Assembly: GCA_964348755.1 (NCBI GenBank)
Contig: CAYGDW010000013.1
Coordinates: 1-57,741 of the forward strand
Source: UBA7960 sp964348755
GTDB taxonomy: Bacteria; Bacteroidota; Bacteroidia; Bacteroidales; UBA7960
Reading direction: 5' to 3'
Length of the DNA stretch: 57,741 nt
Shown here: positions 8,886 through 17,620 of the stretch, in pieces
How positions within the stretch are numbered: the stretch's first letter is position 1
Layout of the letters: every line of letters begins with the position of its first letter
Notes under the pieces: generated by a model
The model's input: only the letters and a program-made list of their open reading frames with translations
Database searches by the model: none
Told to the model about the DNA's origin: nothing
Position numbers and translations under genes: made by a program

Positions 8886-10304
8886 ATGGTCTTTGGTTTT
8901 TTTCCATTTAAAAATATAAATATTCAGGTAAATAAATGCCTGATTGTGTCTGTTGTAATTTTTCTTCTCACCGATTTTTGGCCTGCTTTAGCAATAAAAA
9001 ATTTTGGAAGCAGCATAAATTCTGGTTATCTAAATAACGAATTTAACAGAAATTTTTTAAACAGGGCCGGCCGTGAAGGCAATTTCTTTCTTCACGGCGA
9101 TTACATTTACTCAAACAACATACGCACTGTCCTTCTTTTCAGAAAGGGTTGGGAAATGGCACCTGCCCAAATCAGGTTCAATTCTGATGAAAAGCTTTTT
9201 TTAAGGTTTGACGACCTGGATGCGGACTTTAAAAACTACAATTACACTATAATACATTGCGATGCTTACTGGAAACCTTCTCCTTTGCAAGAGTTTGAAT
9301 ACATTGATGGTTTTTACGAAGACCAGATTCGCGATTACGCGCATTCGGTCAATACGGTTGTTCCATATACTCAATATTCTTTGGAATTTCCGACTGCTAA
9401 CCTTCGCCCCCGCTTGTCAGGAAACTACATTTTAAAGGTTTATCTCAATGGAAACCCCGACAATGTGGTTTTTACCCGTCGGTTTATGATTTATGAGCAA
9501 CAGGTGGTAATTGAAGGCAACGTTATGCAGGCCAATCTGGTAATGTTTCGTGAAACTCATCAGCAACTGGGTTTCAGCATAAATACGCTAAATTACTCTA
9601 TATCAAATCCTCACCGCGATTTGAAACTGGTTATTACCCAAAATGGCCGCTGGGACAACGCCATTGTGGGGATTCAGCCAAGAATCATTCAAGGGAGCCG
9701 TTTTATTTTTGATTACGAGCGCGAACTGCTTTTCGAAGGAGGCAATGAGTTCAGGCGATTCGACACAAGGAGCCTAAGGTATGTAACTGAGCGTGTGGCC
9801 GACATAAGCTCTACACACCGCCATTGGGAGGTTTTTTTGATTCCGGATGAAGTTAGGGCTTCGCGCCGCTATACAAGCGATAGCGATATAAACGGGCGGT
9901 TTTCGATAAAAACCAACGATGCCCGCGACGATATGCTCGAAACCGACTACGCCTGGGTTCACTTTAGCCTTGCAATGCCCGAGCCGGTAAATAATGCATC
10001 AGTACATTTATTGGGTGCGCTTACCGATTGGGCAATGACACCCGAAAATGAATTGACCTACAATCAGCGGCTTCGCAAATACGAAATAAACTTATTGCTC
10101 AAACAGGGATTGTACAATTATTTGTTTGCAATAAAAAACAAGGGCAATACCCAGGCCCGATTAGCCGATATTGAAGGAAGCCACTCTGAAACAGAAAATG
10201 AATATACCATTTTTGTTTATCACCGCAGGCCGGGCGATATTTATGACAGGCTTGTTGGACTGAGGCATTTAAATTCATCGGCAAGAGAAATCAGCCCCCG
10301 CTAA
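8886..10304 (+). CDS. type IX secretion system Plug protein (DUF5103 family)
   Basis: In Flavobacterium, the Plug protein closes the periplasmic side of the SprA outer-membrane translocon when no cargo is present. This protein has the family layout: an N-terminal export signal (hydrophobic stretch at about 18-35), then an N-terminal beta domain containing FLHGDYIYSNNI, NYTIIHCDAYW and RFMIYEQQV. A C-terminal part follows with VHLLGALTDWAM, similar to a carbohydrate-binding-like fold. The 472-residue length fits. Its own promoter lies upstream. Its end overlaps the convergent thiS by 14 bases. The assignment rests on recalled family motifs. Confidence 0.85.
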   Translation: MVFGFFPFKNINIQVNKCLIVSVVIFLLTDFWPALAIKNFGSSINSGYLNNEFNRNFLNRAGREGNFFLHGDYIYSNNIRTVLLFRKGWEMAPAQIRFNSDEKLFLRFDDLDADFKNYNYTIIHCDAYWKPSPLQEFEYIDGFYEDQIRDYAHSVNTVVPYTQYSLEFPTANLRPRLSGNYILKVYLNGNPDNVVFTRRFMIYEQQVVIEGNVMQANLVMFRETHQQLGFSINTLNYSISNPHRDLKLVITQNGRWDNAIVGIQPRIIQGSRFIFDYERELLFEGGNEFRRFDTRSLRYVTERVADISSTHRHWEVFLIPDEVRASRRYTSDSDINGRFSIKTNDARDDMLETDYAWVHFSLAMPEPVNNASVHLLGALTDWAMTPENELTYNQRLRKYEINLLLKQGLYNYLFAIKNKGNTQARLADIEGSHSETENEYTIFVYHRRPGDIYDRLVGLRHLNSSAREISPR

Positions 10305-10497
10305 TGAGGTGCATAACAATAACCTGGTCGCCTTCATTAATAACTGCAGTATGAAACTCTGAGGGCAACACCGGTTTTCCATTAATGCGTATTGCCAGAA
10401 ACTTAAAAGTGAAGTTTCTCTCAATTAACAATTCGCTAACAGTAAGCTTAGTGTATCCGTTAATTTCCTCGGGACGGTTATTAAGCGTAATTTTCAT
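10291..10497 (-). CDS. thiS: sulfur carrier protein ThiS
   Basis: Small ubiquitin-like carrier that donates sulfur as a C-terminal thiocarboxylate for thiazole formation in thiamine synthesis. The C-terminus ends in the required Gly-Gly (HLISGG). The internal pattern VSELL..LAIRING..V and INEGDQVIVMH is typical. I chose ATG 10497 (MKITLNN), giving 68 aa, over an upstream TTG. No other thiamine genes are in the window, so the partners ThiF and ThiG must be elsewhere. A MoaD-like role is possible but less likely given the motifs. Confidence 0.88.
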   Translation of the reverse strand: MKITLNNRPEEINGYTKLTVSELLIERNFTFKFLAIRINGKPVLPSEFHTAVINEGDQVIVMHLISGG

Positions 10498-10509
10498 TCT
10501 TATCAAAAA

Positions 10510-11025
10510 TTAAAAATTCTTCCTTGCTTCTTCCTTCAAAAAGTCAAGGGCTTTTTGTGTGGCAAGTTTTTCAATGCTCATTTCGAGCAGTTTGTTGCTA
10601 AGGTCGGTCGAAGTGGCTTCGGCGGTCAACTGTGCCGCAGAAGTGTTGATCTGCCTAATCATTTCTTCTCTGGCAGTTTTTACCATTTCCCAGGCTTTGG
10701 GCGAAATATAAAGCTGTTGCGATAGGTTGTGCGAATATTCTTCGCGAATGGTTTGCACGAGCACCCTTTGAAATTCGGCCGAGGAAACGCCCTGTTGGTG
10801 TACCCGCATTACCAGGTTTGCCGGCGAAATACGCTCTAAAAACAGGATGATCCGCTCGTAGGCCTGAAGCCGTATTGGCATTGCAATCTTTACTTTTTCG
10901 AGCTTGATGTCTATTTCTCGCTTTTTGCTTTCCTGATAAAAAAACTCTTTAAGTAAAAAGTATGCTGCAAGAAAAACCACCACAGCAGGCAGGGTGTACA
11001 TTATCACTTCAAAAATTTGATTCAT
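10510..11025 (-). CDS. conserved membrane-anchored hypothetical protein, 171 aa
   Basis: One N-terminal membrane helix (about residues 8-28) is followed by a long charged, helical cytoplasmic part ending in KKNF-like basic residues. The block RLQAYERIILFLERI is followed by TIREEYSHNLSQQLY, a pattern I associate with an uncharacterised Bacteroidota family. The gene is only 12 bases upstream of thiS on the same strand, so the two are probably co-transcribed, though no functional link is apparent. The function is unknown. Confidence 0.8.
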   Translation of the reverse strand: MNQIFEVIMYTLPAVVVFLAAYFLLKEFFYQESKKREIDIKLEKVKIAMPIRLQAYERIILFLERISPANLVMRVHQQGVSSAEFQRVLVQTIREEYSHNLSQQLYISPKAWEMVKTAREEMIRQINTSAAQLTAEATSTDLSNKLLEMSIEKLATQKALDFLKEEARKNF

Positions 11026-11315
11026 GGTTTAAAATTTTGTGTAAAGATACAGGTTTTTGCCCGAAACGTATTTGGGCTGATTTTATACCCCTTGCAAAAA
11101 TATCCTACAATATTGAGCATAATTTGTTTATTTGTTAATTTTGCCGCTTTGCGGGCGATTAGTATTCACAAAATCAAACTAATAAATCAGTGCTTACGGG
11201 TTAAAACAGGATATTTTTTTGCCATCGCTCAGAATGCAAGCAAAGGCTTTTTTTAATTTATAAATTTACCCGTTTACTGCTGTTCATAAATAAACCATGA
11301 TAAACGACTTCCATT

Positions 11316-12509
11316 ATGATTACACTTTCACAGCGCATTTCTCAGCTATCGGAATCAGAAACCCTTGCCATGGCCCGCAAGAGCCGCGAATTGAAAGCAC
11401 AGGGTATTGATGTAATAAACCTAAGCCTGGGCGAGCCAGACTTTTTTACCCCTGATTTTATTAAGGAGGCAGCAAAAAAGGCTATTGATGAAAACTATTC
11501 ATTTTACACCCCTGTAAATGGCTATCAGGAACTCAGACAAACCATTTGCAACAAATTGAAGCGCGACAACCAACTCGATTTTGTACCTGATCAGGTTGTG
11601 GTTACCACGGGTGCAAAGCAAGCTCTGATCAATGCCCTTCTTTGCCTTGTCAATCCGGGCGATGAAGTAATCATTCCGGCCCCTTACTGGGTAAGCTACC
11701 GCGACATGACTAAACTGGCCCAGGGCGAGGCGGTGTACATAAGTGCGGGCATTGAAAATGATTTTAAAATAACCCCCGGGCAACTTGAGGCCGCCATTAC
11801 CCCAAAATCCAGGGTGTTTTTGTTTTCGAGCCCCTGCAACCCTACCGGCTCGGTTTATTCCCGCCAGGAGTTAAAAGCAATTGCTGATGTTTTGGAAAAG
11901 CACCCCAATATTTATATCCTTTCTGATGAAATTTATGAGCTTATAAATTTTATGGGCAAGCACGAGAGCATTGCCCAGTTTGAAAATATTCGCCAAAGGG
12001 TTATTATCATAAACGGGGTTTCGAAAGGGTTTGCAATGACTGGCTGGCGCCTTGGATACCTTGCCGCCCACCCCGATATTGCAAATGCATGCACCAAACT
12101 GCAGGGGCAGTTTACATCGGGCACCAATTCCATAGCACAGCGCGCAGCTATTGCTGCCCTCGAAGTTCAACCCGAGATTACACATGCCATGCTTCACAAG
12201 TTTATGGAACGTCGCAACCTGATGCTCGGATTAATGAAAGAAATACCAGGCCTGGTTACCAACAAGCCAGATGGGGCATTTTACTTGTTTCCCAATGCAA
12301 AATATTATTTGGGAAAAACCGATGGTCATACAAGCATTGAAAATGTTTCGGACCTCTGCATGTATCTGATAAACAAAGCCCACGTGGCTTTGGTACCCGG
12401 CGACGCTTTTGGCGACCCCGAATGCATCAGGATTTCTTATGCCACCTCGAACGAATTGCTTGTAGAGGCTGTAGTACGGATTAAGAAAGCACTTTCGGCA
12501 TTAAAATAA
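11316..12509 (+). CDS. aspC: pyridoxal-phosphate aspartate aminotransferase, class I
   Basis: Transfers the amino group between aspartate and 2-oxoglutarate using pyridoxal phosphate; the subclass (AspC type Ib) often also accepts aromatic or prephenate substrates. Features are NLSLGEPDF near the N-terminus, TTGAKQAL, SSPCNPTGSVYS, LSDEIYE, and the PLP lysine in GVSKGFAMTGWRLGY (about residue 237). The 397-residue length is standard. The neighbouring downstream pdxH makes the PLP cofactor, so the two probably share a transcript. Confidence 0.92.
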   Translation: MITLSQRISQLSESETLAMARKSRELKAQGIDVINLSLGEPDFFTPDFIKEAAKKAIDENYSFYTPVNGYQELRQTICNKLKRDNQLDFVPDQVVVTTGAKQALINALLCLVNPGDEVIIPAPYWVSYRDMTKLAQGEAVYISAGIENDFKITPGQLEAAITPKSRVFLFSSPCNPTGSVYSRQELKAIADVLEKHPNIYILSDEIYELINFMGKHESIAQFENIRQRVIIINGVSKGFAMTGWRLGYLAAHPDIANACTKLQGQFTSGTNSIAQRAAIAALEVQPEITHAMLHKFMERRNLMLGLMKEIPGLVTNKPDGAFYLFPNAKYYLGKTDGHTSIENVSDLCMYLINKAHVALVPGDAFGDPECIRISYATSNELLVEAVVRIKKALSALK

Positions 12510-12535
12510 ATGCCATAATCCAATGGAGTTTCAGA

Positions 12536-13177
12536 ATGAAAAAGGAGTTGGCAGGACTTAGACAGGAATACGCAGGTGCTACTTTTGACGAGTCGCATGC
12601 CCACCCTCATCCATTCATACAGTTTGGTAAATGGTTCGACCAGGCCATGCAAAGCCACATACCCGAGCCTAACGCCATGACCCTGAGCACTTCAGATGCC
12701 GGTGGAAGGCCCCATGCGAGGGTTGTGTTACTTAAGGCACTCGACGAAAGGGGCTTTGTGTTTTTTACCAACTATCAAAGCAACAAAGCTAAGGAGTTGG
12801 CATTGAACCCGTACGCAAGCCTTGTTTTCCTTTGGCTCCAATTGCAAAGACAGGTGCGTGTAGAAGGTCGTGTAGAAATGGTTTCTGAAGCCGAATCTGA
12901 GGCTTATTTTTTAAGCAGGCCACGCCAGAGCCAGCTTGGAGCTTTGGCTTCGCCACAAAGCCAAATAATCCCCAACCGGCAGTATCTGGAGGACAGGCTG
13001 TGGCAACTTGAAAAGGAATACTCGGGCAAACCTATTGAAAGGCCTGCATACTGGGGCGGTTTCAGGCTTATTCCCGAAAGGGTTGAATTTTGGCAGGGAA
13101 GGCAAAGCAGGCTGCACGACCGGCTGCTTTATGAACTTTCGGAAAAGCATTGGACAATAAAAAGACTGGCCCCCTGA
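12536..13177 (+). CDS. pdxH: pyridoxamine 5'-phosphate oxidase
   Basis: Oxidises pyridoxamine or pyridoxine phosphate to pyridoxal 5'-phosphate with FMN and O2, the last step of vitamin B6 salvage. The FMN-binding core contains RVVLLKALDERGFVFFTNY and SNKAKEL. The C-terminal dimer block PAYWGGFRLIPERVEFWQG and the exact end RLAP are diagnostic. The 213-residue length is normal. It follows the PLP-dependent aminotransferase by 26 bases, a logical pairing of cofactor maker and user. Confidence 0.96.
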   Translation: MKKELAGLRQEYAGATFDESHAHPHPFIQFGKWFDQAMQSHIPEPNAMTLSTSDAGGRPHARVVLLKALDERGFVFFTNYQSNKAKELALNPYASLVFLWLQLQRQVRVEGRVEMVSEAESEAYFLSRPRQSQLGALASPQSQIIPNRQYLEDRLWQLEKEYSGKPIERPAYWGGFRLIPERVEFWQGRQSRLHDRLLYELSEKHWTIKRLAP

Positions 13178-13234
13178 AAACAATAACCTAAATCCTTTGG
13201 CGTTTCAACTAATACAAAATTATTTTTATCTGGA

Positions 13235-14008
13235 GTGAGTTACCGGAAAATACTTGCAGCACTTACCCTGATGGCTACATTTTTGGGCATTGGCACTCAT
13301 GATTTGGTTGCCCAGCGAAGGTTGTTTACCCATCAAAACTTAGGCAATTATGATTACAAGCTCTATCATTTCGGATTTGCCCTGGGTTTTAACAAAATGG
13401 ATTTTTCGTTGCGCCCTGTTGAGTCTCTTTACCAGCTAAACCAAAACCAACCGCTTACCGAAAACATCAGACCTATGCAAACCGTATTGCCGAGGTCAGA
13501 TTTTGGATTCCATATTGGCATTGTAGCAAACCTTAAGATATCGCCAATGTTCGATTTGAGGTTTTTGCCTACCCTTTCGTTTGGCGACAGGTTTATCGAT
13601 TATCAATTTTCAGAGGCAGGGGGGCTACCGGGCAGTTCTGTTACACAGCAATTCGAGGCCACATTTATCGATTTCCCCCTTCATTTGAAATACAAATCAG
13701 TTAGAATCGGCAACTCAAGGGCTTATTTACTCGGTGGCTTTAAATTCAGCACCGACCTATCTTCAAATCAACACAAAGACGAAAGCGATGAGGGCATCAT
13801 TTACGCCCGTACACTTAAAAACGATTTTCACTACGAACTTGGGTTTGGCTTTGACCATTATTTCGAATTCTTTAAATTCTCCACTGAAATCAAGGCCTCG
13901 TTCGGATTGCGCAATCTTATTATTGCAGGCGAGTCAAATCCTATTTTTACAAACTCTATCGACCGCCTCAATTCTAAAATAATAATGGTTTCTTTTCTGT
14001 TCGAATAA
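13235..14008 (+). CDS. porT: PorT-family outer-membrane protein of type IX secretion
   Basis: PorT (SprT in Flavobacterium) is an eight-stranded barrel-like protein needed for type IX secretion. The start is GTG at 13235; it is preferred because it gives a complete signal peptide, MSYRKILAAL to VAQ. The motif NYDYKLYHFGFALGFNKMDF just after the signal, and FIDFPLHLKYKS with YLLGGFKFSTDLSSN further on, are the pattern I recall for PorT. Alternating hydrophobic strands continue to the C-terminal SFLFE. Length 257 aa. A general PorT-like barrel with another role remains possible. Confidence 0.75.
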   Translation: MSYRKILAALTLMATFLGIGTHDLVAQRRLFTHQNLGNYDYKLYHFGFALGFNKMDFSLRPVESLYQLNQNQPLTENIRPMQTVLPRSDFGFHIGIVANLKISPMFDLRFLPTLSFGDRFIDYQFSEAGGLPGSSVTQQFEATFIDFPLHLKYKSVRIGNSRAYLLGGFKFSTDLSSNQHKDESDEGIIYARTLKNDFHYELGFGFDHYFEFFKFSTEIKASFGLRNLIIAGESNPIFTNSIDRLNSKIIMVSFLFE

Positions 14009-14102
14009 GCCAGTTGGTTCATATTACTTCTGGTTTTTTAAAATAGCCGCAACCATTGCTACCAAAAATGCGTAAACCCATCCAGAACCAACCCTGATTG
14101 AG

Positions 14103-14792
14103 ATGGATATTAACAACGACACAATTTACAAAAAACTGGTAGGCAAGTCATTGCTCAAAAAAAAAGTATATAAGACCACCATCGAGATTTTTCAGGAATT
14201 TAAAATGGTGGCCGACCTTGTTAGGTTTGAGGCCGACAGCCGCCTGACAAGCGATGGACACCCCATACGGGTTGAGTTCAGGGACAAGGGCGAGTTTGAA
14301 GCAGAGCTTAGGTTTGCGGGCGACACCCTGGTTTTTAATATGCATACCAATGTGTTTGAATTTTCGAGAGTGCACGATGTAATGAAAACGCAATATGTAA
14401 AAGATGACCCCCAAAGAAGCTATTGCGGGGTTATTAACATATTTAATTTCCTTACCGATTCGTTTAAATACAACCGTATGAATGATGCGGGTTACCTGGT
14501 TGCCAGGGTGTTTGTAAACAAGGAGAAATTCTTTTTGGTTGAGGGCAAGCACCAAAATGCTTTTTATTACAACCAGTTTATGGGTTTTCCCATTGATCAG
14601 CAATCAATGCGCAAAATTATTGAAGCCGCTATGAGCTATAGCCTCGATTTCGACCTTTTGGTTCCGCCTTACGATTTGGTAAAAGAAACCACCGTGGCCG
14701 ATGTCCTTGAAAATTCGGTTTTTATGAAAACAAAAACGGCCAAGCGGATGGGTTTTAAGTTTCAGGCCGATCACGACCAGCAAAAAAATTAG
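14103..14792 (+). CDS. conserved hypothetical protein, 229 aa
   Basis: I do not recognise the family. It is a soluble protein without signal or membrane segments, with many aromatic and charged residues: FKMVADLVRFEADSRL, VFEFSRVHDVMKTQYV and YCGVINIFNFLTDSFKYN. A lysine-rich C-terminus (MKTKTAKRMGFKF) may contact nucleic acid, but this is a guess. It follows porT by about 94 bases and converges with the methyltransferase gene, leaving only four bases between stops. It is probably a Bacteroidota-specific cytoplasmic protein. Confidence 0.75.
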   Translation: MDINNDTIYKKLVGKSLLKKKVYKTTIEIFQEFKMVADLVRFEADSRLTSDGHPIRVEFRDKGEFEAELRFAGDTLVFNMHTNVFEFSRVHDVMKTQYVKDDPQRSYCGVINIFNFLTDSFKYNRMNDAGYLVARVFVNKEKFFLVEGKHQNAFYYNQFMGFPIDQQSMRKIIEAAMSYSLDFDLLVPPYDLVKETTVADVLENSVFMKTKTAKRMGFKFQADHDQQKN

Positions 14793-14796
14793 CCCA

Positions 14797-15324
14797 TTAG
14801 CGGGTTTTTACAAAAAAATCCCAGATAACAATGCCGGCTGTTACGGCCACATTTAACGAGTGCTTAGTGCCAAACTGGGGTATTTCGAGGCAAGCATCGC
14901 ACAAGTCAAGAACCTCCTGACTTACTCCTTTTACCTCATTGCCAAAAACCAGGGCATAGGGCTGGTTCTTTAGGGGCAAAAATTCTTTCAGGTTTTGGCT
15001 TTCACGAGCCTGCTCTACAGCCAGCACCATATATCCTTTTTCTTTCAGATGTTTGATTGCAGAGGTAGTTTGCTCATAATAACGCCAATGCATTGATTCG
15101 GTGGCACCAAGTGCCGTTTTTTGTATTTCGCGATGAGGCGGGGTTGCAGTAATACCACAAAGCAAAATCTCCTCTAACAAAAAGGCATCGGCCGTGCGAA
15201 ATACCGAGCCAATATTCATCATGCTGCGAATGTTGTCGAGCACCAACACAAGTGCAAATTTTTCAGATTTTTGAAAATCTTCGGCAGATTTTCGACCCAA
15301 TTCGGCCATTGAAAGTTTTTTCAT
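14797..15324 (-). CDS. TrmH/SpoU-family RNA 2'-O-methyltransferase
   Basis: SPOUT-class enzyme that transfers a methyl group from S-adenosylmethionine to a ribose 2'-OH in tRNA or rRNA. All three family motifs are present: NIGSVFRTADA (motif 1, catalytic Arg), LVFGNEVKGVS (motif 2) and IPQFGTKHSLNVAVTAGI (motif 3, knotted SAM site). At 175 aa it is a minimal catalytic domain without the N-terminal RNA-binding extension of RlmB, so the substrate cannot be named. It lies five bases downstream of the sirtuin gene and is probably co-transcribed. Confidence 0.92.
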   Translation of the reverse strand: MKKLSMAELGRKSAEDFQKSEKFALVLVLDNIRSMMNIGSVFRTADAFLLEEILLCGITATPPHREIQKTALGATESMHWRYYEQTTSAIKHLKEKGYMVLAVEQARESQNLKEFLPLKNQPYALVFGNEVKGVSQEVLDLCDACLEIPQFGTKHSLNVAVTAGIVIWDFFVKTR

Positions 15325-15328
15325 TGTT

Positions 15329-16036
15329 TTATTGCTGATTGGCGTATTTTTCGAGCAGAATTTCCTGCAGCTTCATAATACCCAGGGTGGCTTTTTCCTT
15401 AATAAATGTAAGGTTTGGTATATGCGATACTGCCAAAGGCCCGGGATCAACAAGGAAAACCGGCACTTGTGCTGGCACATGATCCACCAGCCCTGCCGCG
15501 GGATACACGTTGAGCGATGTGCCAACAATAACAAAAATATCGGCGGTTGCTGTAAGCTTGGCGGCTTCGGGTATAAGGGGCACTTCTTCGCCAAACCAAA
15601 CTATGTGGGGGCGTAGCTGTGAACCCAAGCTGCAAAGGTCGCCCTTTTTCAGTTCCCACCCATTAAGGTCATAAACAAGGTTACAATTCTGGGTGCTCCT
15701 AACTTTTTTCAGCTCGCCATGCAAATGCATTATCCTGGTTGAGCCAGCCCTTTCGTGCAGGTCGTCAACATTCTGAGTAATGATATGGATATCAAAATGT
15801 TGTTCGAGTTTGGCAAGCAAATAATGGGCAGGGTTAGGATGCACTGCGTACAGTTGCTTTCGCCTTTGGTTATAAAATTCAAGCACCAGATCCATGTTGT
15901 TTTCCCAAGCTTCTGGGGTGGCCACTTCCATTATATCATATTCTTCCCACAAGCCTCCGGTTTCGCGAAATGTTCGAATGCCGCTCTCGGCGCTTATTCC
16001 GGCACCACTCAATACAACCAATTTTTTTCTAATCAT
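15329..16036 (-). CDS. cobB: NAD-dependent protein deacylase, class III sirtuin
   Basis: Removes acyl groups from lysine using NAD+. GAGISAESGIRTFRE binds NAD, QNVD is the nicotinamide-site motif and the catalytic histidine is in HLHGEL. The Y-x-x-R pair in FYNQRRKQL is the signature of SIRT5-like enzymes that prefer succinyl or malonyl groups. The small zinc domain is degenerate: only one cysteine remains on each side (STQNCN and GDLCSLG) instead of two CxxC pairs, so it probably does not bind zinc in the usual way. GSQLRPHIVWFGE is intact. Length 235 aa. Confidence 0.93.
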   Translation of the reverse strand: MIRKKLVVLSGAGISAESGIRTFRETGGLWEEYDIMEVATPEAWENNMDLVLEFYNQRRKQLYAVHPNPAHYLLAKLEQHFDIHIITQNVDDLHERAGSTRIMHLHGELKKVRSTQNCNLVYDLNGWELKKGDLCSLGSQLRPHIVWFGEEVPLIPEAAKLTATADIFVIVGTSLNVYPAAGLVDHVPAQVPVFLVDPGPLAVSHIPNLTFIKEKATLGIMKLQEILLEKYANQQ

Positions 16037-16150
16037 TGATTTTATAGTTTTTCAATTGAAAAGCAATATAGCATCTTTCTTTTAAAGTGCAATGGCAAAC
16101 CTAAGGCGAAACATCCTGGTTTTTTAAAATTCAATGCAAACATTACTAAA

Positions 16151-16190
16151 ATTAAAAAGGCGGTTCCGATATTCGGAAACCGCCCTTTTG
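16151..16190 (-). terminator. intrinsic terminator of the small secreted protein gene
   Basis: GGCGG and CCGCC arms (16159-16183) form a G/C-rich hairpin around TATT. On the minus strand it is followed by a T-rich tract (TTTTTAATTTT). It lies about 40 bases after the stop codon of the gene at 16226-16696. Confidence 0.75.
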
Positions 16191-16225
16191 GGTTATTTTT
16201 TGGTATGCCCAGCCAAGCAAGTCAA

Positions 16226-16696
16226 TTATTCGCTTCTGTAAACCGCCACACCATACCTGCAAGGCGCTTCAGAACAATTTGCCATTACAACTTTTACCCT
16301 ATACACCGTTCGTTCAGTTGGAGTTACCGAAACCAGGGGATAGTCATCGGATTCATTATCCTTGCTAAGCTGCTCATTGTTAGCGGAGTATAATTCAAGG
16401 TCGAGGTCAAGGCAATCGTTATCGCAAACTCCCAGAATGTAGTAAGTGTTTCCCGCTGGGATTTCAATGTTTACCCAGTCACTGCCACCGTCATCAAGCC
16501 GCCCGGTTACAATCTCGTGCGATTGGTTGCTCAGGTCAAGTTGGCCCTGGTAAATCCTGAATTGATTGTAAACCTGTATAGCCCATTCATCCATAGGTTG
16601 CAAGGCCTTTTGTGAGAAAACGCTGCTGGCTGTTAAAATCAATGTAAATGACAAAGCCAGTTTTAAAAACCCGCGAAAAAGAAAAAACCTGTTCAT
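16226..16696 (-). CDS. small secreted protein, 156 aa
   Basis: A signal peptide (positively charged MNRFFLFRGFLK, hydrophobic core, cleavage near VFS-Q) directs it to the periplasm or beyond. The mature part is a compact acidic beta protein with WVNIEIPAGNTYYILGVCD, CLDLDLELYSANN and TERTVYRVKVVMANC, resembling pre-peptidase C-terminal or jelly-roll modules that bind cell-surface material. Four cysteines (VCDNDC, ANCSEAPC) could form two disulfides. It has its own terminator and stands alone. The function is unknown. Confidence 0.8.
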   Translation of the reverse strand: MNRFFLFRGFLKLALSFTLILTASSVFSQKALQPMDEWAIQVYNQFRIYQGQLDLSNQSHEIVTGRLDDGGSDWVNIEIPAGNTYYILGVCDNDCLDLDLELYSANNEQLSKDNESDDYPLVSVTPTERTVYRVKVVMANCSEAPCRYGVAVYRSE

Positions 16697-16808
16697 AGTG
16701 GAAATTTTTACGTTAAATTAATTTATTAACCATACTTATAAAGTTATATAAATTCTTCGAATGTTTTTTACAAGGAATAAAAAAATTATTTAAAATCACT
16801 ATTGTCCG

Positions 16809-16947
16809 ATGAAACAAACATGTTTGCGAATTAAACACAAACTCCTAAGAGCCGAAGGTCAGCGAAGCTAAAATGGCAACCATGGAGTTCACTCGTCTGA
16901 GACGATTCAGGCTGTCTGACCTTAATTTAAAAATTATTTACGGATGA
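16809..16947 (+). repeat. dispersed leader repeat, copy A
   Basis: First of four copies of a roughly 110-160-bp element. Landmarks in order: ATGAAAC then AACATGTTTGCG, AACACAAAC, the unit GAAGGTCAGCGAAGCTAAAA (one copy here), CATGGAGTTC, the stem ACTCGTCT with a slightly broken partner AGACGATT, CTGACCTTAAT, and TTATTTACGGATGAA. It is most similar to copy C. It ends in GGATGAA like a start codon, but no gene follows on this strand. Confidence 0.85.
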
Positions 16948-17125
16948 AATGGACGGGATTTCCTGCTCCATTCGCAATGACAGTTGCTTAGGTATTTAGG
17001 TTTAGTGGTTTGGTGGCATTTGTCAGGCAACCGCCCTCAAATTTTAAAAGTAAATTGGGTACTTCTCAATTTTAGAGGTGGCCTTGAAACACGAGTATTT
17101 ACCGGGCCAAAGAGAAATGATAAAG

Positions 17126-17620
17126 TTAAATATAACGCAATAGAAATACACCTGCCAGGGCTATTCCAATTAGCAACAATAATATAAAAATTATACTTCG
17201 GCTTTTTCTGAGCATGAGGTTTTCATTTTGCAGCTGTTTTTCGAAAACGATTCGCCGAAGCAGGTTTTTAATACGCTCCATTGCGCTTTCGCTTTTTACC
17301 ACATAATCATAAGCGCCCATGGCCATAGTTTCGCGCGCCACTTTCAGGTTATCCATGGCGGTAAGAAAAATAACCTTTGTGGCCATTGATCTTTTACTTA
17401 TTGCTTCCATTACCTCTTTTCCATTCATTTTTCCATCGCCAAGCCAATAGTCGAGCAAAATAACATCGGGTTGCAAATGCAATTGTTCCAGGCACTCCTC
17501 CCCGTGCGAGAAAAGCCTCACGTTCATAAAATTTCTTGCTTCGAGCGCGTGAAGAATGCCTCTTGAGTACATAAGATCGTCCTCAACAACAAAGATGCAG
17601 GTATGGTCGGGCTTAGGCAT
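17126..17620 (-). CDS. response-regulator receiver domain with C-terminal membrane anchor
   Basis: Residues 6-124 are a CheY-like receiver: acidic pocket E13-D14-D15, phospho-acceptor Asp57 in VILLDYWLGDG, Thr87 in IFLTAMD and Lys109 in YVVKSES. A basic, probably helical linker (about 113-140) leads to one membrane helix (143-162) and the end RYI. There is no DNA-binding or enzymatic output domain. The receiver would sit on the cytoplasmic face of the membrane as a tail-anchored protein. No histidine kinase is nearby. It could sequester phosphate or dock a membrane partner; the real role is unknown. It lies in the accessory stretch between repeat copies A and B. Confidence 0.85.
   Translation of the reverse strand: MPKPDHTCIFVVEDDLMYSRGILHALEARNFMNVRLFSHGEECLEQLHLQPDVILLDYWLGDGKMNGKEVMEAISKRSMATKVIFLTAMDNLKVARETMAMGAYDYVVKSESAMERIKNLLRRIVFEKQLQNENLMLRKSRSIIFILLLLIGIALAGVFLLRYI

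Noticed and set aside
11017..11256. 79-codon ORF between the membrane-protein gene and aspC
   Set aside because: No start context, unusual composition and overlap with promoter DNA; likely spurious.
14012..14094. Inverted repeat GTTGGTTC / GAACCAAC between porT and the next gene
   Set aside because: Only 8 bp with a spacer of about 65 bp, no T-run; may be chance.
16984..17187. 67-codon plus-strand ORF overlapping the receiver gene
   Set aside because: Overlaps the 3' end of a real gene on the other strand, with no family resemblance.
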